Origin: CAZOHN01 sp964579325
Lineage (GTDB): Bacteria > Pseudomonadota > Alphaproteobacteria > Rhodobacterales > Rhodobacteraceae
Reading direction: 5' to 3'
DNA: 64,000 bases
Assembly: GCA_964579325.1 (NCBI GenBank)
Contig: CAZOHN010000001.1
Coordinates: 67,229 to 131,228 of the forward strand
Part shown: positions 1 to 8,579 of the stretch, piece after piece
Numbering within the stretch: position 1 is the first letter of the stretch
Layout of the letters: the number at the start of each line of letters is the position of its first letter
The notes under the pieces: generated by a model
The model's database searches: none
What the model was told of the DNA's origin: nothing
The model's input: the letters and a program-made list of their open reading frames with translations, nothing else
Translations under genes and position numbers: made by a program

Positions 1-267
1 CGGTTCCAGCTGGCGCTGGGCTTCACCCGGCCCGACGCCGATCTGCGGCGGCAGCTCTGGACCTCGATTCTCGGCCGCGTGCCGCTTGCGCCTGATGTCG
101 ATGTCGATCGGCTTGCCCGCGAGCATCCGCTGGTCGGTGGGGCGATCATCAACATCGTGCGCCATGCGACCATTTCTGCGCTGCGGCGAGGGTCCCGGGA
201 AGTCTCGGCGGAAGACATACGGCAAGGTATCGCCGGCGAGATGCGCAAGGAGGGGCGGACAGCATGA
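1..267 (+). CDS. AAA+ ATPase, C-terminal fragment (5' end outside window)
   Basis: The reading frame is open from base 1 to the TGA at 265-267, so only the last 88 residues are visible. They look like the sensor-2/lid part of an AAA+ ATPase: an arginine-phenylalanine start, a 'FTRPDADLRRQLW' segment (the P-x4-R-x2-LW pattern common after the arginine finger in CDC48/FtsH-like ATPases), then a helical lid with 'LVGGAIINIVRHA' and a basic 'RKEGR' end. The Walker motifs lie upstream of the window. Its stop overlaps the ATG of the next gene (ATGA), which implies co-translation with the large exported protein downstream. The GG-x-I-x-NI lid and KEGR tail recall ATPases encoded with phage-tail-like contractile particles, but that is recollection. 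The exact subfamily cannot be settled from this fragment. Confidence 0.75.
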   Translation, partial: RFQLALGFTRPDADLRRQLWTSILGRVPLAPDVDVDRLAREHPLVGGAIINIVRHATISALRRGSREVSAEDIRQGIAGEMRKEGRTA

Positions 268-3200
268 ACTGCAGGGACCGACTCCGCGCGGCCGCGTTCT
301 CGCTTTGCCTCGGGGTCTTCCCGGGAGGATCGGCGGTTGCCGCCTGCGCTGACCTCCTGTCTGTCGGTCTGAGCCCTCCAGCTCCGCCGTCGACCATCCA
401 GGCAGGCCTGCGCGCGGCGCTGTCGGATCTCAGCCCGAGCCTTGCAGACGGTCAGATCGGAGCCTACACCCGCTCGGCGCTGTCGCGGCTGTGCAGCATG
501 GTCCCACTGCCAGCCGGCGAGGACGAGGTCGCGGGTACGTTGGTCAACGCGGCCGAGTATGGACAGTTGTCGGCGGCGTTGCCCGGCTGGCCGGGTATCG
601 TGCGGTCTGAGGCGGTGTCGGCCCGTCTGCTGCCCGGCAGTGACGGGCGACCCAACCCTCTCGCACTGCGTCTGGCCGGGCCCGCGGTGTTGTCGGCGCA
701 GGCTCTCGCCTCCGACGCCGGCGCTGCCGGTTGTACGGGGGAGCCGCCGCAGGGGCTCGGCGAAGTTGCGGAAGCGGGGCGGTCGGCCTTGATCGCGGCG
801 GCACCGGTCCTGCGTGAAGACATGCTCCTCTGCGCAGCGTTCGGTGGCCCTCGGATGCTGCCTGCCGCGCTTGAAAGTCTCGGCCGCATCGAAGCAGCGC
901 TTCCCGGCGCGCTGACCCAGCTTGCTGCGGCAGACTTCGCCTTCTGGCTCGCCGAAGATCGCGAGACGCGACCCTTGCGGCTGGTGGGTAGCGACGCCGC
1001 AGTCGTCGCGCTTTTGGCCGAGTATCGCGGCGAGAACCGCGCCGCCGCGCCGCGCGACTACTCCGCGATCTTTCGACAGCTTCCGCGCTCCTGCGCCCCA
1101 ATCGAGACACCTCGGTCTACCGATTATGCCTCCTTTCCCCCGGAGTCCCTTGCCCAAACGCTCGCGCCTGTCGATGTTCCCGGGCTTCTGGCCCCGCTCG
1201 ACGGGCAACGCTTTGCGACGTCGGACGACCTGTTGGCGGCTATACAGGCGGCGCTGGCCGGGCAGGTCGGTCAATGTGCGCTCGACCAGATCCGGCAAGC
1301 AGTTGAAAGTCCCGACGACCTTGGCCTGACCTTCGCCCTGAACGCCGATGCGACGAACAACCTCGCGCTTGACCCAAGCTTCGCAGACAGCGTGCCCGCC
1401 GTAGAGCCCCTGATCGGGCTGTCGGCACGTAGCCGGCCCGCTCTCCTTGCCGGAGTGCGCGCGGCGATCGCGAAGGCCGCCGAAACGCGACTCGCGGCGC
1501 AGGTAGAGCTCGCAGCCGCCACGCTGGCCGCAGCGGCCGAGCCGGAAAACCTTCCATTCGACACCCGTCCCGCCGATGTGCCCGAGTTCGAGGAAGTTCC
1601 CTTGCCGCCAACCTTCGGTGTGACCGACAACACTATCAGCGCTGTGCAGGCAGTTGTCACCGATCCGGACCTGCTCGGCGCGATAACGGGGGCCGACTTC
1701 CTGCCGGCCAGCAATACCGAGGTTCTGAAGGGCGATGTCCGCCGTCTCCTTGCGCCGATCGCCGCCGGAAAGGTGGATGCGATCGTGACACGCGACTTGG
1801 CCCGGATCCAGGCCACGGTCGAGCAGAGCTGGAGCCTGACCGGCGACCTTTCTGCCGCCATTGCGGCCGCGCCTGGCGTGGGTGCCGCCGAAAGCCGCGA
1901 CGTCGGGCCAGAGGTTGCCACGGCGATGGAGGTGCTCGCCGGACTCGAGTATCCCAATGGCCGGTTGTTCCTGCGCGCCCTGGAGACCGTTTCGCCGCCA
2001 CCGTCTGCTGCTTTGGCTGCGGACGCAGCCCGCGCATCGTTGACGATGGCGCCGGATGCCGACCGGCTCCGGAGCTTTCGAGAGTTGGCCGAGCCTGATT
2101 GTGGCTGCGTGTCTGCGCGTTGGGATTTCACCGAGACCTATGCCTTCTATCCTTACTGGCTGGCCCCGCCATCGGAAGAGTCAGAGAGACAAGGCGCTGG
2201 CGGACTGGAAGTATCCGCCGATGCCTCGGGAGAACAAGCTCCTCCGCTGCGCCAGGTCGACTTCGGAAAGATCAACAGCCTGGCCTTCTACGGCCCCGAG
2301 TTTCGCCGCGAGGAAAAGCCGCAGCCGGGTTCTGCGGCCTCCGTACAGCTCTTCCACGGCGACCAGTGGATCCACGGGCGACGCGACTTCATCGAGGCCG
2401 CGCATCGACACCGCGCGTCGGCGGACGTGGCCTTCAACGTTTCAGGATGGTCCGGCTGGACGGATGCCGAAATCGAGGCCGTCGCTGCGCGGATGGCTGA
2501 ACTGACGGCTCCCCACGATCGCTTCGACGACTGGAGCACGACGGAACTTGCCCGCGGGATTCCCACCATTTTCGATCGACCGCAGGCTGACGGGATCACG
2601 ATAGTAGCGGATTGCTATCAGGGAACGGCAATATCCGATGACCCGGATTGCCTCATCGAAGGCGGGGTTCTGCCGGTCGGACGGCTCGTGACGCTCGTCA
2701 AGGCCGTGTCCGAGCTTGTCGCCCCGCGCGGGCAGATCGTGAACCTGGCACTGGATGTGCCACTTGTCGGCGGACCGGCCCGGGAGCCGCTCTTTGACGA
2801 GATCAAGGACCTGATCATCTCGCCCGATGACACCGACCCTGCGCTTGCCTACCTGCTCGTCTTTCTCGAACGACCGACGAGTGACGCCAAGAAGCTCCTC
2901 AGAGGCCGCCTCGAGCATGGCGACTACAGGGGCGTTGATCGGACCGACGTTCTGAGGCGCATTCTTCCGGTCTTGCCGCCATCTGGCCACCGCTTGGTGC
3001 GCGACGCGGTAAGCGGGTCGCCTGCAAGCGCAGCATTCGGGGTGGAGTACGGGCAGTTCGTGGATGACCTCGTCTACTTTCAGGACAATTTCGCCGGCCT
3101 CGCGTTCTGGCCGGCTCCCGACCCCCTTGGGGAAGAGACACCCGAGATCGAGCGGCGCCTCGCCATCGAATGGTTCTACGATCCCTTGCCGGTGGTGCTC

Positions 3201-3527
3201 GATCCGGTGCAAGCCCGCGCGGACGAGATCTGTACCTTCGTCTGTCCGAACAGGGCCTGGTTTGCCGGAACCGCCTGGCTCGTCGCCCTCGCAACCGGAG
3301 CGCTGGTGGCCCGGTCATTCTATTCCGGACTCGCCGACAAGATCGCCTTCCGGCTTGGCTTTGCCTGGATCGGCATCATTGCCCTGTTCGGCATCATCGC
3401 AACCATGTCGCTGTGCGACCATGCGGCCTTCTGGCCCGACGTTGCGGCCATCGCTCTGGGTCTGGCCCTGGCGCTGGTTCTTGCATTGTCGGCGTATCAA
3501 CGTGCTCAGAACGGGCCGATGCCCTAA
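264..3527 (+). CDS. Large exported, C-terminally membrane-anchored protein of unknown function
   Basis: This 1087-residue protein starts at an ATG overlapping the stop of the AAA+ gene. Residues 1-28 form a signal peptide ending near 'AVAAC'. Residues about 40-75 ('GLRAALSDLSPSLADGQIG' followed by YTRSAL) resemble a peptidoglycan-binding type 1 repeat. A long Ala/Leu-rich helical stretch follows. From about residue 610 the sequence changes to 'FTETYAFYPYWLAPP', 'INSLAFYGPEFRRE' and 'ASADVAFNVSGWSGW', beta/alpha-type segments that resemble a GH18-like TIM barrel. This is only a similarity by eye, and the usual catalytic DxxDxDxE motif was not found. The last 90 residues contain three hydrophobic segments, preceded by 'CTFVCPNRAW'. 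Topology would put most of the protein in the periplasm. Coupling to an AAA+ ATPase suggests a shared envelope function, but no function is recognised. Confidence 0.7.
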   Translation: MNCRDRLRAAAFSLCLGVFPGGSAVAACADLLSVGLSPPAPPSTIQAGLRAALSDLSPSLADGQIGAYTRSALSRLCSMVPLPAGEDEVAGTLVNAAEYGQLSAALPGWPGIVRSEAVSARLLPGSDGRPNPLALRLAGPAVLSAQALASDAGAAGCTGEPPQGLGEVAEAGRSALIAAAPVLREDMLLCAAFGGPRMLPAALESLGRIEAALPGALTQLAAADFAFWLAEDRETRPLRLVGSDAAVVALLAEYRGENRAAAPRDYSAIFRQLPRSCAPIETPRSTDYASFPPESLAQTLAPVDVPGLLAPLDGQRFATSDDLLAAIQAALAGQVGQCALDQIRQAVESPDDLGLTFALNADATNNLALDPSFADSVPAVEPLIGLSARSRPALLAGVRAAIAKAAETRLAAQVELAAATLAAAAEPENLPFDTRPADVPEFEEVPLPPTFGVTDNTISAVQAVVTDPDLLGAITGADFLPASNTEVLKGDVRRLLAPIAAGKVDAIVTRDLARIQATVEQSWSLTGDLSAAIAAAPGVGAAESRDVGPEVATAMEVLAGLEYPNGRLFLRALETVSPPPSAALAADAARASLTMAPDADRLRSFRELAEPDCGCVSARWDFTETYAFYPYWLAPPSEESERQGAGGLEVSADASGEQAPPLRQVDFGKINSLAFYGPEFRREEKPQPGSAASVQLFHGDQWIHGRRDFIEAAHRHRASADVAFNVSGWSGWTDAEIEAVAARMAELTAPHDRFDDWSTTELARGIPTIFDRPQADGITIVADCYQGTAISDDPDCLIEGGVLPVGRLVTLVKAVSELVAPRGQIVNLALDVPLVGGPAREPLFDEIKDLIISPDDTDPALAYLLVFLERPTSDAKKLLRGRLEHGDYRGVDRTDVLRRILPVLPPSGHRLVRDAVSGSPASAAFGVEYGQFVDDLVYFQDNFAGLAFWPAPDPLGEETPEIERRLAIEWFYDPLPVVLDPVQARADEICTFVCPNRAWFAGTAWLVALATGALVARSFYSGLADKIAFRLGFAWIGIIALFGIIATMSLCDHAAFWPDVAAIALGLALALVLALSAYQRAQNGPMP

Positions 3528-3589
3528 CCACGTGCGGCCTCGTCCCCGAATGCGCCCCGGATGTCGTTGCCGAACACCCAAACCGGACG

Positions 3590-4336
3590 TCAACGGTAGC
3601 TTGAGACCAGCGCTGCCGCGATAAGGCTCCAGCCGTCAGCCACGACGAAGAAGGCGAGCTTGAAGGGAAGCGACACCACGGCCGGCGGAACCATCATCAT
3701 GCCCATCGACATGAGGATCGCGGCAACGACCAGGTCGATAATCAGGAACGGCAGGAAGATCAGGAAGCCGATCTCGAAGGCGCGCTCCACCTCGCTGAGA
3801 AGGAAGGAAGGGACCAGCAGCGCCAGCGGCGCATCCGGGCCCGGGTCGGGCAGGGCGATGTTCGCCTCGGTCCGCAGGGCGGCGAGGTCGGCGAAGGTTG
3901 AGGGGTCGACGCGCGACGCCATGAAGAGTCGGAACGGCTGAAGTGTCGCGGTCAGCGCGACATCGGCCTCAACGGTACCCTCGGCCAGAGGCTTGATCCC
4001 TAGCTCCCAGGCCTCAAGGAAGACGGGCTCCATCACGAAGTAGGTCAGGAACAGCGCGAGGCTCACGATCAGCATGTTCGGCGGCGACTGCTGCAGGCCG
4101 ATCGCAAGGCGGAGGATCGAGAGCACGGTGACGAGAAACGGAAAGCAGGTCACCATGATGGCAAGGCCAGGCACGAGGCTGAGCACGGTCACGAGGACCA
4201 GGAGCTGGATCGACCACTCTGCCAGCGAACCGCCTTCTCCGAGAGAAAGGGTCAATTCCTGTGCCGCGGCCATGCCGCCCGTGAGCAGCAGAGTGAACGC
4301 CGCGGCTCCGACAACCAGAACGGACCGATCCAGCAT
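3590..4336 (-). CDS. fliP: Flagellar type III export gate protein FliP
   Basis: FliP forms the core of the flagellar export gate with FliQ and FliR in the inner membrane. The 248-residue product has an N-terminal hydrophobic leader ('LLLTGGMAAAQ'), then the characteristic 'FPFLVTVLSILRLAIGLQQ' segment, 'SPPNMLIVSLALFLTYFVM', and a C-terminal membrane pair ending in 'MMMVPPAVVSLPFKLAFFV'. The ATG at 4336 is preferred over an in-frame upstream start at 4366, because fliN ends at 4341 and the first ten extra residues are basic and atypical. It is the last gene of fliF-fliH-fliN-fliP. It is slightly shorter than enterobacterial FliP but complete. Confidence 0.95.
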   Translation of the reverse strand: MLDRSVLVVGAAAFTLLLTGGMAAAQELTLSLGEGGSLAEWSIQLLVLVTVLSLVPGLAIMVTCFPFLVTVLSILRLAIGLQQSPPNMLIVSLALFLTYFVMEPVFLEAWELGIKPLAEGTVEADVALTATLQPFRLFMASRVDPSTFADLAALRTEANIALPDPGPDAPLALLVPSFLLSEVERAFEIGFLIFLPFLIIDLVVAAILMSMGMMMVPPAVVSLPFKLAFFVVADGWSLIAAALVSSYR

Positions 4337-4340
4337 TGTC

Positions 4341-4637
4341 CTAGACGCGGTCCTTGAGCGGCGCAATCTCGGTCAGCCGCACGGCAAGCTGGCCAGCGCG
4401 GTCTCCATCGAGCTCTTCCAGTTCGCCCCGGGCGATCAGGCGATCACCGACGTAGAGTTCGACCGGATCGTCGATGCGGCGGTCCAGCGGGAGCACCGAT
4501 TCGGGTCCGAGCTTCATCAGGTCGCGGACGAGGGGGCGCGCGCGGCCGACGGAAATGGTGATCTCCACGGGCACGTTGGTAAACGGGTTGCGGGTGACGT
4601 CCGGCCCCGCCGCTGACGACAGGTCACTCTCATCCAT
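4341..4637 (-). CDS. fliN: Flagellar motor switch / C-ring protein FliN
   Basis: The 98-residue protein matches the SpoA/FliN domain: 'NPFTNVPVEITISVGRARP', then 'LGPESVLPLDRRIDDPVEL' and 'VGDRLIARGELEELDGDRAG', ending with the conserved 'AVRLTEI'. FliN is a C-ring component of the rotor switch and also docks FliH for export. The protein consists of little more than the SpoA domain; the longer N-terminal extension of enterobacterial FliN is missing. It overlaps the end of fliH by 8 bases and is followed 4 bases later by fliP. FliM and FliG are not in the window. Confidence 0.93.
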   Translation of the reverse strand: MDESDLSSAAGPDVTRNPFTNVPVEITISVGRARPLVRDLMKLGPESVLPLDRRIDDPVELYVGDRLIARGELEELDGDRAGQLAVRLTEIAPLKDRV

Positions 4638-5229
4638 GGCGGCTCAACCTCTGCTCTGGTTCATTGAGAAATGCAGCCATGAGGCCCTGCATGGCCTCGA
4701 TCACGGCTGAGGTATCGAGAATCCGTTCGGACTCCCCGAACCGGAAATGCACCTGGCCCTCACCCAGCAGTGGGTCGACAACGATCTCGAGCGGGAACGG
4801 GACGTCGGCCGCAACGGCTGCCTCCACCTGGGCGCCATCCGACGCGGCAACGGCAAGCCTCACCGGCGTCTCAAGCCCCTGCTCTGCGGCCGCGAGAACT
4901 TCGGCGACAACCGCCTTGCCGAGAGTTTCGCGCGCAAGCTGCGGCAGGATGCGGTTGACCATGGTCTCGAGGAGTGGCTCCAGCGACCGGAGCATGTGCG
5001 TTCTTGCCTCGTGGAAGGTGAAGGAGAGTTCTCGCAGGTTCCGGGAAAGGTCTTCCCGTATCCTGTCGTGGTCGTCCGCCTGCGCGCGCACGGCATCGTC
5101 CCAGCCTGCGGAATAGCCCTCCTCGTAGGACTTGAGCCTGACCTCCTCGAGGTCCGGACCTTCGGCATGCACCATGTCGGGTTCATGGCTTTCGCCACCG
5201 AAGGCCTCGAGGCGCAATCGCTTGATCAT
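4630..5229 (-). CDS. fliH: Flagellar export ATPase regulator, FliH family
   Basis: Position between fliF and fliN and the composition support FliH, the peripheral-stalk-like partner of the export ATPase FliI. The 199-residue product has the typical 'YEEGYSAGWDDAVRAQ' segment (G-x3-G helix-packing repeats), a long charged helical stretch (about residues 45-100), and a C-terminal domain ending with an acidic/aromatic tail. Sequence conservation in this family is low, so the call rests partly on gene order. Its ATG overlaps the stop of fliF by one base (TGA/ATG), which indicates tight coupling. FliI is encoded separately at 22116. Confidence 0.8.
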   Translation of the reverse strand: MIKRLRLEAFGGESHEPDMVHAEGPDLEEVRLKSYEEGYSAGWDDAVRAQADDHDRIREDLSRNLRELSFTFHEARTHMLRSLEPLLETMVNRILPQLARETLGKAVVAEVLAAAEQGLETPVRLAVAASDGAQVEAAVAADVPFPLEIVVDPLLGEGQVHFRFGESERILDTSAVIEAMQGLMAAFLNEPEQRLSRHG

Positions 5230-6884
5230 CAGGTACGTTCTCCTCGGTCTTCCATCCAGTTGCGGAGGATTTCCGTCGTTTCCGCCTGCCGCTCCGAAAT
5301 CAGCTTCCTGAGGCGCTTCACCGGATCGGCGTCATCTTCCGCTGCTCCATCGCCGTCCTCGAAGCCCCCCATGCCCGCCATCATCGGGAAGCCACTGGCC
5401 ATGGGCAGGTTCATCGTTGGCAAGCCGTCGTCGATCTCGCCGTCCAGGACCGGCGCCATCTCCCCATCGACGCCCAGTGCAAGACGGTCGCCCGATCCGT
5501 CGAGCTGGCGCGGCGAAGGCAGGGCGCGCGGAGCGAGGATCGGGCGGACGACGAATAGGCCCAGAATGAGGGCGACGATCGCGAGCACGGCCAACTGGAT
5601 GAGGGACATCACGTTGAAGCCGCCAGAGATCGACCCGATGAGGCCGGCGCCACTTCCATCGGTGCCCATGACCGAGGCGGGTTCGAACGGCAGGGACCGA
5701 ACGGTGACGACATCGCCGCGCGCTTCGTCGAAACCGACGGCCGATCTCACCAGTTCGCCGATCGCTGCAATCTGATCCTCGCTCCGCGGGGCCCACGCCT
5801 CGACCCCGGAGGCATCGGCCTGCACCAGTCCATCGACGAGGACGGCGACCGTGATCCTGCGGATCCCGCCGGGGCTCTTCAGGATCTCGCGCTGGGTCTC
5901 GGAAACTTCGTAGTTGGTGCGCTGCCGGGTCTCGCTGTCGCGTTCGGAAGACTGTCCGGCACCACCCTGGGCATCTCCATCCGGCAGATTGCTGGCCACG
6001 GTCACGCCATTCTGTCGACTGTCGGTTGCCTGGCTGGTTCGCTCCTCAGTCTCCGAGCTGATCGCCACGCGGCTTTCCGGGTCGAAGCGGCGCTCGGTGA
6101 TCTGCTCGCGCTCGGTCAGCGTCTCGACGCTGACCTCCACGACGGCCTTGCCCGGCCCGACATAGGCCTCAAGCAGGCGCTCGACGTTGCGGCGAAGCTC
6201 GGCGGCGCGGTCCGGTCCGCTCCCGATTCCCGCGGAAGGGTCCTCTGCGCCGAGAACTCGGCCGCTGGTGGCATCGATGACCGACACGGCGTCCGGGCTT
6301 AGCCCGGCGACGGCCGAGGCCACGAGGAATCTGACAGCGCGTGCCTGGTCGGGTCCGATCGGCCCGGAGGCCGGCGTAAGCGCGACCGAGGCAGAGGGCA
6401 TCACGTCGCGGCGAAAGCTCTGCCCTGGTGGCGTAGCGATATGGACCCTTGCTGAGCGGATGCCTGGGCTGGCCGAGATCGTTCGCGCAAGTTCACCCTC
6501 TTTCGCACGCCAATAGGCGGCGTCGAACATCTGAGCGGTCGTTCCAAAGCCCGAAAGATTGTCGAGGAGCTCGTAGCCCTGGCCTCCATTCGCAGGAAGG
6601 CCGTCTGCGGCCAGGGTGAGCCGCAGTTGATCGCGCTGGCTGGAATCGGCGAAGATCGCATTGCCGCGCACTTCGTAGGCCACGCCGCGCTGCTCGAGCG
6701 CAGCCACGACGTCTCCCGCAGCCGAGGCTTCGAGACCCGAGTAGAGGAGCGCCAAGGATGGAGTCGTCGCGGCCCGAGAGAGAAGAAGCACGGCCCCGAA
6801 CATTGCCAGCGTTGCCACGGCCACAAAGACGCGGCGTGCCGGACTGAGGGCTGACCAGACGGTGACGAGCGACTGCACCGACAA
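5229..6884 (-). CDS. fliF: Flagellar MS-ring protein FliF
   Basis: FliF builds the MS ring and the housing of the export apparatus. The 551-residue protein has an N-terminal membrane helix ('RRVFVAVATLAMFGAVLLL'), a YscJ/FliF ring-building domain containing 'LYSGLEASAAGDVVAALEQ', 'ISASPGIRSARVHIATPPG' and 'VDATSGRVLG'-type sequence, a Ser/Thr/Glu-rich periplasmic linker, a second membrane helix at about residues 430-455, and an acidic C-terminal tail for FliG binding. It begins the minus-strand fliF-fliH-fliN-fliP unit. The upstream region contains a CtrA-like site at 6937-6951, shared with the divergent fliL. Confidence 0.95.
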   Translation of the reverse strand: MSVQSLVTVWSALSPARRVFVAVATLAMFGAVLLLSRAATTPSLALLYSGLEASAAGDVVAALEQRGVAYEVRGNAIFADSSQRDQLRLTLAADGLPANGGQGYELLDNLSGFGTTAQMFDAAYWRAKEGELARTISASPGIRSARVHIATPPGQSFRRDVMPSASVALTPASGPIGPDQARAVRFLVASAVAGLSPDAVSVIDATSGRVLGAEDPSAGIGSGPDRAAELRRNVERLLEAYVGPGKAVVEVSVETLTEREQITERRFDPESRVAISSETEERTSQATDSRQNGVTVASNLPDGDAQGGAGQSSERDSETRQRTNYEVSETQREILKSPGGIRRITVAVLVDGLVQADASGVEAWAPRSEDQIAAIGELVRSAVGFDEARGDVVTVRSLPFEPASVMGTDGSGAGLIGSISGGFNVMSLIQLAVLAIVALILGLFVVRPILAPRALPSPRQLDGSGDRLALGVDGEMAPVLDGEIDDGLPTMNLPMASGFPMMAGMGGFEDGDGAAEDDADPVKRLRKLISERQAETTEILRNWMEDRGERT

Positions 6885-6936
6885 CTCCTTCTCGCGACGT
6901 TCTGTCTACGTTCATCCCCTCAATCACCTATCGGCC

Positions 6937-6951
6937 TTAACAATCAGTTAG
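6937..6951. promoter_or_regulatory. Candidate CtrA-binding site between fliF and fliL
   Basis: TTAA-CAATCAG-TTAG: two half-sites in the 4-7-4 spacing of the alphaproteobacterial CtrA consensus TTAA-N7-TTAA, with one mismatch. It lies in the 112-base divergent region, 53 bases from the fliF start and 46 from the fliL start, so it could control both operons. CtrA controls flagellar genes in Caulobacter and in Rhodobacteraceae. Binding itself is inferred. Confidence 0.5.
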
Positions 6952-6996
6952 TTCCCGGGCGGTAAGGATGGTCGAGCTGAGAACCGGAGCGATGGC

Positions 6997-7473
6997 ATGG
7001 CAGCAACCGAGGAAACGCCTGAAGAGGCGCCCAAAAAGAAATCCAAGCTTCCCTTGCTGCTGGGGCTCGTGCTGGCTGTGGCTCTGGGCGGCGGCGGTTT
7101 CTACGCGACGTACTCCGGCCTGATTCTCGGCGGGAACGGGGAGCAAGCAAGACCGTCCGTCGACCCGATGCCGGACGTGGCATTCGTGTCGGTTACGCCG
7201 CTGATCATCTCGCTCGGGCGAAACTCGCCCAACCGCCATCTCCGGTTCACGGCCGACCTCGAAGTTCCGAAGGCACATACCGCCGAGGTGCAGCAACTGA
7301 TGCCAAGGATTCTCGACGTGATGAACACGTTTCTGCGTGCCGTCGATTCCAGCCAGTTCGAGGACCCGTCCGCCCTCGTCAAGCTGCGGGCGCAGCTGCT
7401 GCGCCGGGTGCAGCTCGTCGTGGGCGAAGGCCGGGTCCGCGACATTCTTGTGACCGAGTTCGTCCTGAACTGA
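6997..7473 (+). CDS. fliL: Flagellar basal-body-associated protein FliL (first copy)
   Basis: The 158-residue protein has a basic cytoplasmic N-terminus ('EEAPKKKSKLP'), one membrane helix (residues about 18-40) and a periplasmic FliL domain with 'VSVTPLIISLGRNSP', 'RHLRFTADLEVPKAH' and the closing 'RVRDILVTEFVLN', the usual FliL C-terminus. FliL binds the stator and supports torque. It opens the plus-strand operon that contains motA, which fits. A second FliL-family gene lies at 17460-17939. The start ATG follows a purine-rich 'GGAGCG' ribosome site. Confidence 0.9.
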   Translation: MAATEETPEEAPKKKSKLPLLLGLVLAVALGGGGFYATYSGLILGGNGEQARPSVDPMPDVAFVSVTPLIISLGRNSPNRHLRFTADLEVPKAHTAEVQQLMPRILDVMNTFLRAVDSSQFEDPSALVKLRAQLLRRVQLVVGEGRVRDILVTEFVLN

Positions 7474-7488
7474 GGGGAAGGGGACAAC

Positions 7489-7884
7489 ATGGCTCTGATT
7501 GCCGATTTTCTTCTGGTTACCGGCACACTCGCGGTGGCCTTCTACTGCATCGTATTGTCGCGTCGTCTTTCACGGTTCACCGACCTCGAGCACGGCATGG
7601 GAGGCGCCGTGGCGGTGCTTTCGGCGCAGGTCGACGACATGACCAAGGCGCTCGAACGCGCGCGGACGTCTGCAGGGTCGTCCGCGACGACGCTTGAGGC
7701 GACGACGGCGCGGGCCGAAGCCGTGGCGCAGCGGCTCGAACTCCTGATCGCATCCATGCATGACCTGCCCGAAGCCTCTGGCGAGGGCCGACTGCGCGCC
7801 CATCGCACGGTCGTGAGGCGCTCCCGTCACGCAATGCCGGGAGACGATCGCTCCGCCGAACTCTATCGGGAGGCAGCCGAATGA
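7489..7884 (+). CDS. Small membrane-anchored coiled-coil protein in flagellar operon
   Basis: This 131-residue product has one N-terminal membrane segment ('DFLLVTGTLAVAFYCIVL'). It is followed by 'SRRLSRFTDLEHGMGGAVA' and a heptad-rich helix of about 55 residues ('LSAQVDDMTKALERAR' onward), then a basic tail. It lies 15 bases after fliL behind a GGGGAAGGGG ribosome site, and its end overlaps the next gene by 4 bases. I do not recognise a named family. Conservation of the slot between fliL and the motE-like gene suggests a basal-body or motor accessory role. Single-pass membrane topology with a cytoplasmic coiled coil is inferred. Confidence 0.75.
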   Translation: MALIADFLLVTGTLAVAFYCIVLSRRLSRFTDLEHGMGGAVAVLSAQVDDMTKALERARTSAGSSATTLEATTARAEAVAQRLELLIASMHDLPEASGEGRLRAHRTVVRRSRHAMPGDDRSAELYREAAE

Positions 7885-8579
7885 TGCGGCTGCTCAGGCA
7901 CAAGCGGACCCCGGCGGCGCCGACCGGAACGTCGACGCCGGTGGTACCCCCGGGGCGCAGTCGCCCCAGACCTGTCATGAGGAGCCGGGGGACCCTTTTC
8001 ATCCTCGCCGCGCTTCTTTTCCTTTCAGGGCTGTTGCGCCTGGGCGATGGCACGGGGCGTGCCATCGCGCTGGAGGTCAGCGCAATTGCCGGCGGAATCG
8101 CCGCCACACCGGCAGTTGCCGCGGATTCCACGGATGGCCTGGGCGAGCTGCTCACGGCCCTGCGCGAGCGCGAGGCGCGTTTGGCCGAGGCAGAGGCCAG
8201 GAACGTCGAGCGCGAGCGTGCCCTGGCAGAAGCGGAGCAGGAGGTCGCCAAGGGCCTCGTGGCGCTCTCGGAAGCAGAAGAGGCGGTATCGGCCCTTCTG
8301 GCGTTGGCCGACACGGCAACCGAGTCCGACATCTCGAGGCTGGTAGCGATGTACGAGGCGATGAAACCTGCCGAGGCTTCCGCGCTTTTCGACCAGATGG
8401 ATCCTGTGTTCGCGGCCGGTTTCCTTGGCCGCATGCGATCAGACGCCGCTGCCGGGGTCCTGGCAGGTCTCCCTCCCGAAAAGGCCTATGCTCTCAGTGT
8501 GGTCCTTGCGGGTCGGAACGCCGCTGCGGCCGCTGACGCCAGAACTTCGACATCAGGGCCCACCAGCGCCTCTCCCTGA
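7881..8579 (+). CDS. MotE-like flagellar motor accessory protein
   Basis: The 232-residue protein has a basic N-terminus, a membrane/signal segment ('LFILAALLFLSGLLRLG'), a charged coiled coil ('REARLAEAEARNVERER') and a C-terminal domain of the MgtE-N/MotE type: 'LVAMYEAMKPAEASALFDQM', then 'MDPVFAAGFLGRMRSD' and 'AAGVLAGLPPEKAYALSVVL'. In rhizobia, MotE is a periplasmic chaperone for the stator-associated protein MotC. The same domain occurs in FliG and MgtE. The start overlaps the preceding gene (ATGA) and motA follows, so a stator-related role is well supported by context. A PRO-rich linker occupies residues 12-35. Confidence 0.8.
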   Translation: MMRLLRHKRTPAAPTGTSTPVVPPGRSRPRPVMRSRGTLFILAALLFLSGLLRLGDGTGRAIALEVSAIAGGIAATPAVAADSTDGLGELLTALREREARLAEAEARNVERERALAEAEQEVAKGLVALSEAEEAVSALLALADTATESDISRLVAMYEAMKPAEASALFDQMDPVFAAGFLGRMRSDAAAGVLAGLPPEKAYALSVVLAGRNAAAAADARTSTSGPTSASP

